Positions 44,070-54,129 of a stretch of 64,000 nucleotides of DNA are shown piece by piece. Numbering within the stretch: the first letter of the stretch is position 1; each line of letters starts with the position of its first letter. Source of the stretch: Diploptera punctata (Eukaryota > Arthropoda > Insecta > Blattodea > Blaberidae); NCBI GenBank assembly GCA_030220185.1, contig JASPKZ010010239.1, positions 466,001-530,000 on the forward strand, read 5' to 3'. The notes under the pieces were generated by a model that had not been told where the DNA came from, did no database searches, and saw only the letters and a list, made by a program, of their open reading frames with translations. Position numbers and translations under genes: made by a program.

Positions 44070-44440
44070 ACGAAACATGCTGAAATTAATCTATCGGTGG
44101 TTGGACTCGTTTAGATGTGATACAAATAATGCATTAAATTAATTAAATATATAGAATGGAATGGGGTAGCTTTAGACCTCATTTAGAAATTGCAGGAAAC
44201 CCAACTGACAAAATTTAGCCAACTGTATTTTGAAAATGTATATTTTGAAAGTACAGCTCGTTATTTCTTGATATTTTCTGTATAGGCTAAATTTTGTAAA
44301 TATAGTTGGTTATTTTTTGTTAATCATCCAGTTTAATCGAATCCCTAATTATAGTCCGAAGCATCTCGTACCATTCAGTAGGCCTATACCTACTTTCACG
44401 GTGGGGAGTAAGTTTTAAAAAATAAAAGTCTTATAAGTTA
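44070..44440. other. Unassigned sequence
   Basis: Nothing recognised. Confidence 0.4.
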
Positions 44441-44449
44441 GAATATGTT

Positions 44450-44875
44450 TTGTCTGAAACATCTTGGATCTACTTCTTGAAAATTCTGCTCATTTGTCCA
44501 TTTACTGTCCATTTCCATTATAGGTATAATGTATTTTTATATTTAGTTTTATTGTTTACTTCCAGCCCTAATTTCTTAGTGTTATTTACATTATATAATG
44601 CATTTTCCTTAATAGGTCCATATATCCTTTTGAGAATCTTTCTTTCAAAATCAGCCAGTTGAGATTTATCATGTTCAGTCAGAACCCAGGTTTCACTGCT
44701 CTAAGTTAACATCGGTTTAATTAGTGTTTCATACAATCTGATTTTTGTTTCACGAGTCAAATATTTTGAATTTAAATACTTTATTTATTGAAAAATTTAA
44801 CTTCTTAGCTTATTGTGTTATTTTATTAGTTTCTTCCTGGACATTATTACGTTTATTTAGCCCCATTAAACAGGA
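44450..44875 (-). mobile_element. LINE relic, post-RT region, minus strand
   Basis: Antisense reading gives YETLIKPMLT, SSETWVLTEHDKSQLADFERKILKRIYGPIKEN, followed by YRYNVNN-type sequence, which is the ..YGSETW..../E.KILR.I.GP segment of LINE proteins. Frames broken, 3' end not seen. Confidence 0.65.
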
Positions 44876-45090
44876 GTCCATAAATTAAACGGTTATGAAG
44901 TAATGTTAATTTTACTGTTTGGCACTCGCTGATAGGATGTGCCAATTCTAACTAAACCTTCACAGTCTGATTCAATTCGTACTGACCCTTCATAATATAA
45001 ATGTCTTGCCCTTAAATTGGCTAAACAGTAATTTGTCTTGCCTGTTATTTAAATGTCCCGGACCGCAAAGAAAAGAAGATCATGTAAAAC

Positions 45091-45965
45091 GATAATACCC
45101 GGCGTGAGCTGCTACGCCTAGATAAATGATGTGTTTTTGCGTTTAATTGAATAAGTGAGCGGAAAAATAATTATACATTTATATCAGTATTATTTTTAGG
45201 TAACCCATGCTGATTACCGGACGTTGACCAGGAATCTACTTATCCCGATCTTCTTGGCATGAATTAGCTGAAGACGAAAATTGTGTCTTTGTGTTTATGT
45301 GAATAAGTAAAAGGAAAAATAATTATAAATTTGCTCTGTTCGTTATTGTAGCTAAAACGAAAACTAAACGAATTAATTCTATTTTCAAACTCCTTTCATA
45401 CCATCCAAATAGTACATACAATTTCATCTTCCAAAATTTAGTATTCAAGCAATCACTATAAGTAAAGTCGTATCGTAATTCTTTTTAGATACCCCGTGCT
45501 GCTTACCCGGCTTTGTCCGGGAATCTACGTATCTCGATGTACTTGGTATAAAGGAGCTGAAAGATAAAATTCGTTATTTTGAGTTATCCGTGAAAAGAAT
45601 ACCCGTCGTGCGCTGTTATGCTTGCCCGGGAATCTACTTATCCCGATCTTCTTAGCATCAATGAAACACAAAAACAGTTATTGCGTGTTATCCGTAAAAG
45701 ATAAACATATGCTGCCGCGGACGTTTTTTGTAGAGTTTTTTGATATGTTAAATTCTGTGTACATTAATTTTGTGCATTTGTTATGGTTTAGGCAGCATAA
45801 GCCATTTAAGTGTCAGAAAAGGAACTTTTTCACGCTTTTTCTACAACGGATTATTTTTAAGGGTGTAGGAGATCATAACACTCTTATAGCCTATGTTCAT
45901 CCCGAGAATCTCCTTAACATTTTGCAAAAAGCCCCATCACAATCAGATGAACAGTATAGCAGAGC
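45091..45965. repeat. Interspersed repeat H, rearranged copies
   Basis: Contains at least three partial units: aatacccggcgtgagctgctacgcctagataaat (45097), taccccgtgctgcttacccggctttgtccgggaatctac (45490), and acccgtcgtgcgctgttatgcttgcccgggaatctacttatcccgatcttct (45600). The final stretch matches 58800-58990 (cggactt.tttttgtag, cattaattttgtgcatttgttatggttt, gcataagccatttaagtg). The 115-codon open frame at 45622-45969 lies wholly in the repeat, and I do not call it a gene. Confidence 0.65.
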
Positions 45966-46299
45966 ATAAAATACGATCCAACAAACAAACATTCATTTTT
46001 ATGTATTAGATAAAACAAACATCTCTGAGCGTGTTTTCTCAGATTCAGTTTCGAAATGATGGCGTGGTATCAATTCTATACATCAAAACGATTGTTACAA
46101 GGATGCTGATCCACCATTGTTGTTTAAAATCTATACAGATGTGTGTTTACGTTATTGGATAAAAATATGTAACACTATGTGAATTCGTTTGAATCGAAAT
46201 TACTATTGGCATCTCCTCATGTTTGCTGAGGACCTATTATAATTGGACCAATAATAATTATTAATTAACAAGACATCGAGGATGATTCTTACATGATAA
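45966..46299. other. Unassigned sequence
   Basis: Nothing recognised. Confidence 0.4.
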
Positions 46300-47035
46300 G
46301 AAAACTGATGGAGGCATATAAAAATTTGGGAATAAATATTAATTTCAATTAAACTGAATATTCTTCATCTACAACGCAAATTGATGATAATTTAGAGATT
46401 GAAAATGGGAAAATTAAGACAGTTAAATTAAAATATCTGGGGTTAGTATTAAAGTCAGAAGGAAAACTCTATTTTGCGATAAACAAAACGGTAAGTCAAG
46501 GAAGGAAAACAATGTTAAATTCGGTGCTACGTAGTAGAAACATTCTGAACAAAACTAAAAATAACTTATTTACAGTTCATTGATGGAGTGTATGCTATTG
46601 TAAGGTGCGGAAACGTACACTTCAAATAGAGAGCTAGCACATAAAATATTGGTGGCACAGATGGATTTTTGAAGGAGGGCATCTGGAAATTCAAGAAGAG
46701 ACAAAATTAAAAATACTAAAATCAGAAACAATATTGAATGCTCAAAAATATGTTCAACAAGTTATTGAAGAAAGAAGACTAAAATGGTTTGGCCAGGTAA
46801 AGAAGATGTGAGATGAAAGGATACGTAAGATGATATTAAATTTTGAAGTTGAGGGCAACAGAAGAAAGGGGAGACCAAAAGAACAGTGGATTTAAGGAGT
46901 GCATAGGAATCTTGTGTCGAGAGGAATAACATATAGCGATGCAGAGAATGTATGGAGGAGTAAAATATACAACGGGCTGTAAGTAAACTACGGTATTGTA
47001 GATAAATTCATAATAAAAAGAAAATATTATTATCA
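46300..47035 (+). mobile_element. LINE 3' relic, plus strand
   Basis: Decayed frames read LKYLGLVLKSEGKL, INKTVSQGRKTMLNSVLRS, ILVAQMDF, RLKWFGQVKKM and RRKGRPKEQWI, the usual post-RT order ending in GRPxxxW. It ends near 47000 with aataaaaagaaaatattattatcatcatcatt. Many stops. Confidence 0.72.
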
Positions 47036-47400
47036 TCATCATTATCATCTCTCTATCTTTATTTTTACAGCTGCTACCGTCTTCCCGTGCCAAACCTCCA
47101 AAGCCTACGATTTGGGGCATCTTCAATGCTTAGCCCTCTTGCTTGCATTACTATCTTCACGTTTTCCTTCCATGCTAACTTTGGTCTCCCTCATTTATTC
47201 TTTCTGGTCGGTTGCCATTGATATAGTTGCTTCGGCCTTCGCTCAGCTTCCATTCTTAAAAATATGTCCTAACCATTTCAATTCCTTCTCCTCAATTCTT
47301 TCAATTATGCTTCTTATGCTTCCATTATGTTTATAATTTCCTTATTTGTGACATGTTATAATTTTGACTTTCTGCCACTTCTGCATAAATAATCCATTTT
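47036..47400 (-). mobile_element. LINE 3' relic, minus strand, tail-to-tail with previous
   Basis: Minus strand reads NKEIINIMEA, ELKWLGHIFKNGS, then GRPKLAWKENVKIVMQARGLSIEDAPNRRLW near 47180-47090. Its (GAT)n 3' tail shares the catcatcattatcatc tract with the tail of the plus-strand LINE to its left, so the two are joined tail to tail. Confidence 0.68.
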
Positions 47401-48159
47401 TAGAGCTATCATCATCAATATCATCATCTCAAATTGCTTTCTTCTCGTGTTTTATCATAATAGTAAAGATAAAAAATAAATTAAGGATGGGGCAAAACAA
47501 TAAAGAAATATAGTTAGAAGCTAATGGAAATGCTTGTTTGGAGGTAATGTTATTACCTTCGACGCAGTGGTCATGATTTCGACCCCCAGTCGTGAGACGT
47601 TATCTAGATGTAGATATTTCCCGGAGTTTTTGTTCGCCGATAAGATAAATCTCAGGAAAGGTTAAGACCCAAGGAGTCCCCTAACATCATTTCACCATCA
47701 TAATAAATCATTACAATCGCCTCGTTTAGCACAAATGTTTATGTGAATGGTGTGTTTAGTCTTAAATGTCCTTATTGTTTTGTATGTGGCTTTATAGTAT
47801 TGATGTGTTTCTCATACGGGGAGACACTCCATATCTTTTTTGCAGTCAGGAAGTATATCTGTTGTACAGAGTTTAAACATTCTCAGGTCGTGTCTATGTG
47901 AGATTCTGGTGGCGTCAGACACGTAAAATTATCTATAAAAGGAGGGATTAAACTAAGGAAAAAAAGAAAGAATTGTCTAACATTTCAATAATTTTTATAC
48001 GGTCGGGATTTGTATGAAAATTGATAGTATTTTTAGAAAATTAACTTACGAGTAGCTTCAATTACTTCTGTTTTATAAGCATTGTTCCAAAAATAGTTCA
48101 TAATTTTGTATTGAAATGTTCACAAATGCTGGCGTTATTCCTATATTAATTGAGAAAAG
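47401..48159. other. Mostly unassigned; degenerate SINE B at 47540-47705
   Basis: 47540-47705 has ttcgacgcagtggtcatgatttcgacccccagtcgtgag, gttcgccgataagataaatctcagg and gttaagacccaaggagtcccctaacatcat, parallel to the head and body of family B. The rest is unrecognised. Confidence 0.45.
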
Positions 48160-48435
48160 TAAGTGATTAAAGTTAAGTCTCGTAGACTGCGATGAGCAGG
48201 ACATGTGGCACAAATGGGGAATGAAAGAGGTGCATGGATGATTCTTGTAAGAAAAACCAGAGGAAAACGCCCAGTTGGTAGACCAAATCATTATCCATGA
48301 TTTGAGGGAAGTATATTATACAGGGGATGATTGGAAAACAGTAGCTTAGATTAGGGATGTATAGAGAGCTTATGCACGCGCGGCCATGAACCTACGGATT
48401 CGACAGAACCAGTGAGTTAGTAGTTAAGTAATTAA
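48160..48435 (+). mobile_element. LINE 3' end, GTTA-tail family, plus strand
   Basis: Starts agttaagtctcgtagactgcgatgagcagg and ends gacagaaccagtgagttagtagtt, with cccagttggtagaccaa (VGRP) between. Flanks taagtgattaa (48160-48170) and taagtaattaa (48425-48435) are a probable 11-base duplication with one mismatch. Confidence 0.78.
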
Positions 48436-49020
48436 CAAACAAGATTAATCAGGTGGAGGAAATATTTTTGTTCGACAGTCTAAATGCCATAAGGAATCGA
48501 GTATATAATTATTTCTGAAACAGAGAATATAGAAACAATGTTGATATTCCAGAATTGAAATTTGCAGCAAAACTTGAAATGGTATTTTTGTTAGCTGGTG
48601 GTGATAACAGGAGGTGGGGGTGGATGAAACATTAGAAGTGCTTCACAGCGGGGGGATTAACGCCGATGCTGAATCTTTTCCCTCTCATTTGCGTGTGTTA
48701 ATCGCACCATTGAGAGGGGAGCGGCCATTGATAGGGAAATCTGCCCTCTGCATTTCATAACATTATGTTGTTTTAATGTTACAAATTGTCACTGCTCCTT
48801 TCTGTTAATGAGTTCAAGCACCCGGGCCCGGCAGGTATATTCCCATTCTGAATTATTATTTTTCAATGATTGTCTTTCAAATAATTTAATATACCTTAGA
48901 AATTTAAATACACACTTTTTTCTATTTTAAGAATGATCAGGTAAATCACTTCTTTTAAATTATTTCCATGGAATTTATTGACTGGAGCATCATTAAATAT
49001 CAAGTGATAGTACTCTAAAC
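48436..49020. other. Unassigned; GC-richer patch 48640-48770
   Basis: The patch contains gcggggggattaacgccgatgctgaatc, ccctctcatttgcgtgtgttaatcgcacc and gagaggggagcggccattg. It includes an imperfect inverted repeat (ccctctca / tgagaggg) and TTAAC/GTTAAT motifs. No open frame; may be conserved non-coding DNA. Confidence 0.35.
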
Positions 49021-49034
49021 TTACTAACACGATA
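49021..49034. repeat. Target-site duplication, left copy
   Basis: ttactaacacgata, repeated exactly at 52881-52894 on the far side of the Penelope-like palindrome. Confidence 0.92.
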
Positions 49035-49087
49035 ATGTTGAGTGATTCCGGGTTCTGTGGCCGTGGTCCATAGTTGGTGTTGATGTT

Positions 49088-49129
49088 GATACCAGACGTT
49101 TCGCCCTCAACTGCGGAGGGCATCTTCAG
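49088..49129 (-). ncRNA. Hammerhead-ribozyme-like motif, left copy
   Basis: Mirror of the motif at 52754-52795: on the minus strand ctgaaga, a 6-bp stem II (gccctc / gagggc) with a 7-base loop, then gaaac and gtatc. Same interpretation and doubts as the right-hand copy. Confidence 0.5.
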
Positions 49130-50940
49130 TGGCGAGTGCTTCTAGGCGTGTTTCCTGGTCGGAAGCTCTACTTAGAGTGAACGCTGCGGGTGTTGTATTG
49201 ATACTAGTGGTGGGAGCAGGGTGAGCGGGCGTGGCTCTTGCTGATTGGCTAATGGTCGTCTCCTTGTTGTCCCTAGTGTTGATGCATTTATTTTCTAGTG
49301 TACGGTACCAGGCCTTAGACAGTTTAATACCTTCCTCTTTTCTGTTAATATTTTCCTTATGCTTGTGTATTTCTATAGCCTCTCGATATAATCTAGGGAA
49401 ATAATAGGAAGTTGTGGCTAAAACTTGTGTATCATCGAATAGAATCTGGTGTCCATTCATAATGGCATGTTCTGCTACAGCCGATTTATCCATTTCTCCT
49501 TGTCTGCAGTTTCTTTTGTGTTCTGATAAACGGGTGGCTTATACTTCTTTTTGTGGTCCCTATGTATGGTTTACCACACGAACAAGGAAGTCGATATACG
49601 CCGCAAGTGGAGAGAGGTGGCCGAGGATCCTTAGCTGAGCGAAGGCAGTCTTCTATTTTTCTTGTAGGTCTGTAAACTGTTTTTATGTTGTATTTTCGTA
49701 GGAGTTTTCCGATACGATCTGTGACTCTTTGTACATATGGTAAGTAGGCTATGCTGGTTGAGGGTGTGTTATCCATTCTGACGTGCTGTCTTCGTGGATG
49801 TATGGTTTGTCTTATTTCCTTGGATGTGTAGCCATTTTTCTGGAAACAATTGAACAGATGGTGTTGTTCTTGTTTAAGGTGTTGTGGTTGGCATAACTTA
49901 GTCGCTCTGTCGAACAGTGTCTTAATGACACCTCGCTTTTGTCTTGGATGGTGGTTAGAGTCTTTGTGCAGATATCGGTCTGTGTGTGTAGGTTTTCTGT
50001 AAACTGTATGTTGAATTTCCCCATTGCCAGTCCTTATTATTTGAACATCCAGGAAAGGAAGTCTTCCATTATCTTCTTTTTCCATAGTGAACTGTATTTT
50101 GTTGTGTCTGCTGTTAAGGTGTTGAAGGAAACGTTCCAATTCTTCACTGCCATGTCTCCATACTACGAATGTGTCATCAACATAGCGAAACCAATGTTCT
50201 GGAGACTTGGGAGCTGTTTTTAGTGCTTCTGTTTCGAATTTCTCCATGAAAAAATTCGCTACTACTGGCTTAGAGGACTGCCCATGGCTACTCCGTCGGT
50301 CTGTTCATAGTAGCTGTTGTTCCATTGGAAGTAAGTAGTAGTTAGTACATGCCTGAATAAATTGGATATTTCTTCTGTGAAAATCTGTCTAATGTAGTCC
50401 ATGGTCTCATTTACTGGCACCATGGTGAAAAGGGAAACCACATCGAAGCTAACCAGTATATCTTGAGATGTTACGTTTATATTCCGTAGTCTCTCAATGA
50501 AATGTGTCGAGTCTCTGATGTAGCTGTCCGTTTTTCCAAGGAGTGGTTTCAGAAGTCCTGTAAGATGCTTTGCCAGTAAGTAGGTCGGAGAACCGATGGC
50601 ACTGACAATTGGCCGGAGTGGAATGTTGTTCTTGTGTATTTTTTGGAAGACCATAGAGTCTTGGAGGTTGAGCTTCGGATACGCGTAATTTCTTCTTAAT
50701 TCCTTCTGGCAAGGACGATTGCTTGATAAGATTGTTGGTTTTTCGAAGAATACCGGATGTAGGGTCTCGCTTGATAGGTTTGTATATATCTGGTGTCAGA
50801 ATCTCTATTATTTTCTCTTTGTATTCATGTGTATTCATAACAACTGTAGAGTTTCCTTTATCGGCTGGTAAAATAGTGATATTATTATCATTATTTAAAG
50901 TTTTTAGCGCTAGTCTCTCCTTCCTAGTTAAATTGCTTTT
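49107..50940 (-). pseudogene. Penelope-like RT/GIY-YIG, left copy
   Basis: Same protein as the right copy, read on the minus strand: LPADKGNSTVVM near 50860, FDVVSLFTMVP near 50435, GVAMGSPLS near 50290, RYVDDTFVVW near 50180, then the GIY-YIG region. It is broken at three places by single-base changes relative to the other arm: an extra base in an A run (T run at 50639-50644, plus strand), a missing base near 50268, and an extra base near 49538 just after the YIG motif. It therefore breaks up into frames 50838-50494, 50654-50262, 50247-49486 and 49493-49107. Confidence 0.92.
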
Positions 50941-50941
50941 C

Positions 50942-52776
50942 GAAAAGCAATTTAACTAGGAAGGAGAGACTAGCGCTAAAAACTTTAAATAATGATAATA
51001 ATATCACTATTTTACCAGCCGATAAAGGAAACTCTACAGTTGTTATGAATACACATGAATACAAAGAGAAAATAATAGAGATGCGGACACCAGATATATA
51101 CAAACCTATCAAGCGAGACCCTACATCCGGTATTCTTCGAAAAACCAACAATCTTATCAAGCAATCGTCCTTGCCAGAAGGAATTAAGAAGAAATTACGC
51201 GTATCCGAAGCTCAACCTCCAAGACTCTATGGTCTTCCAAAAATACACAAGAACAACATTCCACTCCGGCCAATTGTCAGTGCCATCGGTTCTCCGACCT
51301 ACTTACTGGCAAAGCATCTTACAGGACTTCTGAAACCACTCCTTGGAAAACGGACAGCTACATCAGAGACTCGACACATTTCATTGAGAGACTACGGAAT
51401 ATAAACGTAACATCTCAAGATATACTGGTTAGCTTCGATGTGGTTTCCCTTTTCACCATGGTGCCAGTAAATGAGACCATGGACTACATTAGACAGATTT
51501 TCACAGAAGAAATATCCAATTTATTCAGGCATGTACTAACTACTACTTACTTCCAATGGAACAACAGCTACTATATGAACAGACCGACGGAGTAGCCATG
51601 GGCAGTCCTCTAAGCCCAGTAGTAGCGAATTTTTTCATGGAGAAATTCGAAACAGAAGCACTAAAAACAGCTCCCAAGTCTCCAGAACATTGGTTTCGCT
51701 ATGTTGATGACACATTCGTAGTATGGAGACATGGCAGTGAAGAATTGGAACGTTTCCTTCAACACCTTAACAGCAGACACAACAAAATACAGTTCACTAT
51801 GGAAAAAGAAGATAATGGAAGACTTCCTTTCCTGGATGTTCAAATAATAAGGACTGGCAATGGGGAAATTCAACATACAGTTTACAGAAAACCTACACAC
51901 ACAGACCGATATCTGCACAAAGACTCTAACCACCATCCAAGACAAAAGCGAGGTGTCATTAAGACACTGTTCGACAGAGCGACTAAGTTATGCCAACCAC
52001 AACACCTTAAACAAGAACAACACCATCTGTTCAATTGTTTCCAGAAAAATGGCTACACATCCAAGGAAATAAGACAAACCATACATCCTCGAAGACAGCA
52101 CGTCAGAATGGATAACACACCCTCAACCAGCATAGCCTACTTACCATATGTACAAAGAGTCACAGATCGTATCGGAAAACTCCTACGAAAATACAACATA
52201 AAAACAGTTTACAGACCTACAAGAAAAATAGAAGACTGCCTTCGCTCAGCTAAGGATCCTCGGCCACCTCTCTCCACTTGCGGCGTATATCGACTTCCTT
52301 GTTCGTGTGGTAAACCATACATAGGGACCACAAAAAGAAGTATAACCACCCGTTTATCAGAACACAAAAGAAACTGCAGACAAGGAGAAATGGATAAATC
52401 GGCTGTAGCAGAACATGCCATTATGAATGGACACCAGATTCTATTCGATGATACACAAGTTTTAGCCACAACTTCCTATTATTTCCCTAGATTATATCGA
52501 GAGGCTATAGAAATACACAAGCATAAGGAAAATATTAACAGAAAAGAGGAAGGTATTAAACTGTCTAAGGCCTGGTACCGTACACTAGAAAATAAATGCA
52601 TCAACACTAGGGACAACAAGGAGACGACCATTAGCCAATCAGCAAGAGCCACGCCCGCTCACCCTGCTCCCACCACTAGTATCAATACAACACCCGCAGC
52701 GTTCACTCTAAGTAGAGCTTCCGACCAGGAAACACGCCTAGAAGCACTCGCCACTGAAGATGCCCTCCGCAGTTGA
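50942..52776 (+). pseudogene. Penelope-like RT with GIY-YIG endonuclease, right copy
   Basis: Penelope-like retroelements encode a telomerase-related reverse transcriptase fused to a GIY-YIG nicking endonuclease. Coding sequence is open from the palindrome centre (KSNLTRKERLALKTLN...). Motifs in order: LPADKGNSTVVM (about 51012), SFDVVSLFTMVP (51430), GVAMGSPLSP (51590), RYVDD (YVDD at 51700-51711), LPFLDVQI (51825), CGVYRLPCSCGKPYIGTTKR (GVY at 52282, YIG at 52318), and an EH pair after it. Stop at 52774-52776. Two lesions relative to the left arm: one base lost in the A run at 51347-51350 and two bases gained near 51573. The 406-codon frame from 51556 keeps motif C and the endonuclease. About 610 codons remain; the N-terminus is missing. 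Confidence 0.95.
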
Positions 52777-52795
52777 GGGCGAAACGTCTGGTATC
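52754..52795 (+). ncRNA. Hammerhead-ribozyme-like motif, right copy
   Basis: ctgaaga (52754-52760, consensus CUGANGA), stem II gccctc (52762-52767) pairing with gagggc (52775-52780) across a 7-base loop, then gaaac (52781-52785) and gtatc (52791-52795). Pairing ac with gt would give the minimal two-bp stem III known for hammerheads in Penelope-like elements, with cleavage after gta. Stem I pairing is weak as far as I can see by eye, so self-cleavage is not established. The motif overlaps the stop codon of the RT gene. Confidence 0.55.
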
Positions 52796-52880
52796 AACAT
52801 CAACACCAACTATGGACCACGGCCACAGAACCCGGAATCACTCAACATTATGATTACCGGCCGTGAAAGCCTGCATTCAA

Positions 52881-52894
52881 TTACTAACACGATA
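52881..52894. repeat. Target-site duplication, right copy
   Basis: ttactaacacgata, identical to 49021-49034. Confidence 0.92.
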
Positions 52895-52964
52895 GTTTGT
52901 TAAGGTGTTGCGAGAAGATTTTGACCATACGACCACCGGTTTCCATGTTTTAAAATTGTCACAA

Positions 52965-53285
52965 GTATTTGTATTTTATTGAAAAAGCCACGGAACAAGT
53001 CTTCCGGAAGGGACGTTAATGCATGGGTCCCGAGTCTTAAGATTTTCAAGCAGGTAAGGAACCGTAAGCGTGAAGAAAAGGTGCCTCAAAACAATATTTA
53101 CCGACTTTTTACCATCCAAGTGATACCAATTGCCTACTAGTTGTCACTTGCGGCTACAAACCAACCACATCTTTAGGGATGTAAGAGTAAGTAATGAGAC
53201 TGGTTAAGAATTCCCAGGGGAGAGACAGAGCCCGACTTGGGCTTTGGAGCCATAATATGATATATGAGTGGATGTGTGAGAATTT
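52965..53285 (+). mobile_element. SINE family D, 5' truncated
   Basis: Starts at the body: ccacggaacaagtcttccggaagggacg, gggtcccgagtcttaagattttcaagc, ggtgcctcaaaacaatatttaccgac, then ctagttgtcacttgcgg. No tRNA-like head. Confidence 0.72.
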
Positions 53286-53419
53286 TTATTTCATTTCATG
53301 TCTTATTTCAGATCTTTGAACATATGATCTTATAAAAGCAGGAAAATGAAATATAATAGCATTATGTATTCCTAATATTCACAAAAACTGTCATTACTTT
53401 CACCAATATATTAGCAATT

Positions 53420-53690
53420 TAGATTAACTACAGGACACGATTGCCTTGCTGAACACTTGAATAAGATCAACATATTGCCTACACCAAGATACATTCTATG
53501 CAACCACCCAGGGGAAGAAATGATGATGAACACCTCAACAACTGTACAGCCGTCAAAGAGAAAACTTCTAAAATTTCGAAGTACTGGAGAGCACGACTGC
53601 TTGCTAAAGACTTCAGTGTTAGATGCAGCACATTAGACACCAACCAACCAACCTGCAAATATATGAGCAACCCATGGTAAACTTAAATGT
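53420..53690 (+). mobile_element. Possible LINE C-terminal relic
   Basis: The 60-codon frame at 53498-53680 reads RNDDEHLNNCTAVKEKTSKI then SKYWRARLLAKD. DDEHL.xC followed by KYW.AR resembles the zinc-binding tail found after the RNase H region of I/Jockey-type LINE proteins. Two cysteines of the knuckle are not visible. Could also be unrelated. Confidence 0.4.
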
Positions 53691-53930
53691 TAGTTTTATA
53701 AGTAAACAAACAAGAATCACGAACTATATGGACAGAATTTTCTCATTTATTATACTTATTTTGTTGTAAGGGTAAATAAGAATAAAATATTTCATGCAAA
53801 AAAAGTATTTTTAAAGCGATAAAACAATTTGCATTTAATTTTATAAATTCTTAACATTAATTAAACTGATTAAATCAATCTTAATTGTTCCTTTGATACG
53901 AATGTAATATTACAAATACAATGAATAAAA
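53691..53930. other. Unassigned AT-rich sequence
   Basis: Nothing recognised. Confidence 0.45.
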
Positions 53931-53934
53931 ATTC

Positions 53935-54110
53935 TTCTTCATCTTCTTCTTCTTCCTTTCATGTGATAGACCTAGTGGTCTGTTACGGTCTCAATCCAAC
54001 GTTTGAAGGGTGTGCCCAAAGATCTCTTGCCTGGTGGCTGGTAATTTAAGATCTGACGTGGTATTCTTGTTCTGCTCATTCTTCGTACGTGAGAAATTAA
54101 TTATATTAAT
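53935..54110 (-). mobile_element. LINE 3' end, (GAA)n tail, minus strand
   Basis: cttcttcatcttcttcttcttcc tract followed by tagacctagtggtctgttacggtctcaatccaacg. Same type of end as at 4043 and 63405. It stops near 54110 with no protein visible. Confidence 0.6.
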
Positions 54111-54129
54111 TACTACGGTTTTAAGTAAT

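Larger units (their letters stand above)
49035..52880. mobile_element. Head-to-head Penelope-like element dimer
   Basis: Two Penelope-like retroelement copies in inverted orientation, joined 5' to 5'. The symmetry centre is between 50941 and 50942 (aattgctttt cgaaaagcaatt), with no spacer. The left copy (minus) is 49035-50941 and the right copy (plus) 50942-52880. The arms match almost base for base except a handful of indels and substitutions; the right arm has 29 more bases at its outer end (52852-52880). Both start at the same point within the coding region, so both lack the same N-terminal part. One 14-base duplication flanks the pair. Confidence 0.95.

Noticed and set aside
45622..45969. 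115-codon open frame
   Set aside because: It lies in repeat H, and the homologous stretch at 58860-58990 is not open.
50723..51160. Identical 78-codon frames on both strands across the palindrome centre
   Set aside because: A necessary result of the palindrome, antisense to the RT gene.
51661..51945. 94-codon minus-strand frame, also present at 49939-50223 plus
   Set aside because: Mirror shadows of the Penelope-like coding sequence; they recur because the arms are inverted copies.
49021..52894. Bacterial retron or group II intron
   Set aside because: YVDD with GIY-YIG, LPADKGNST and hammerhead-like ends fit Penelope-like elements, and the surroundings are eukaryotic.
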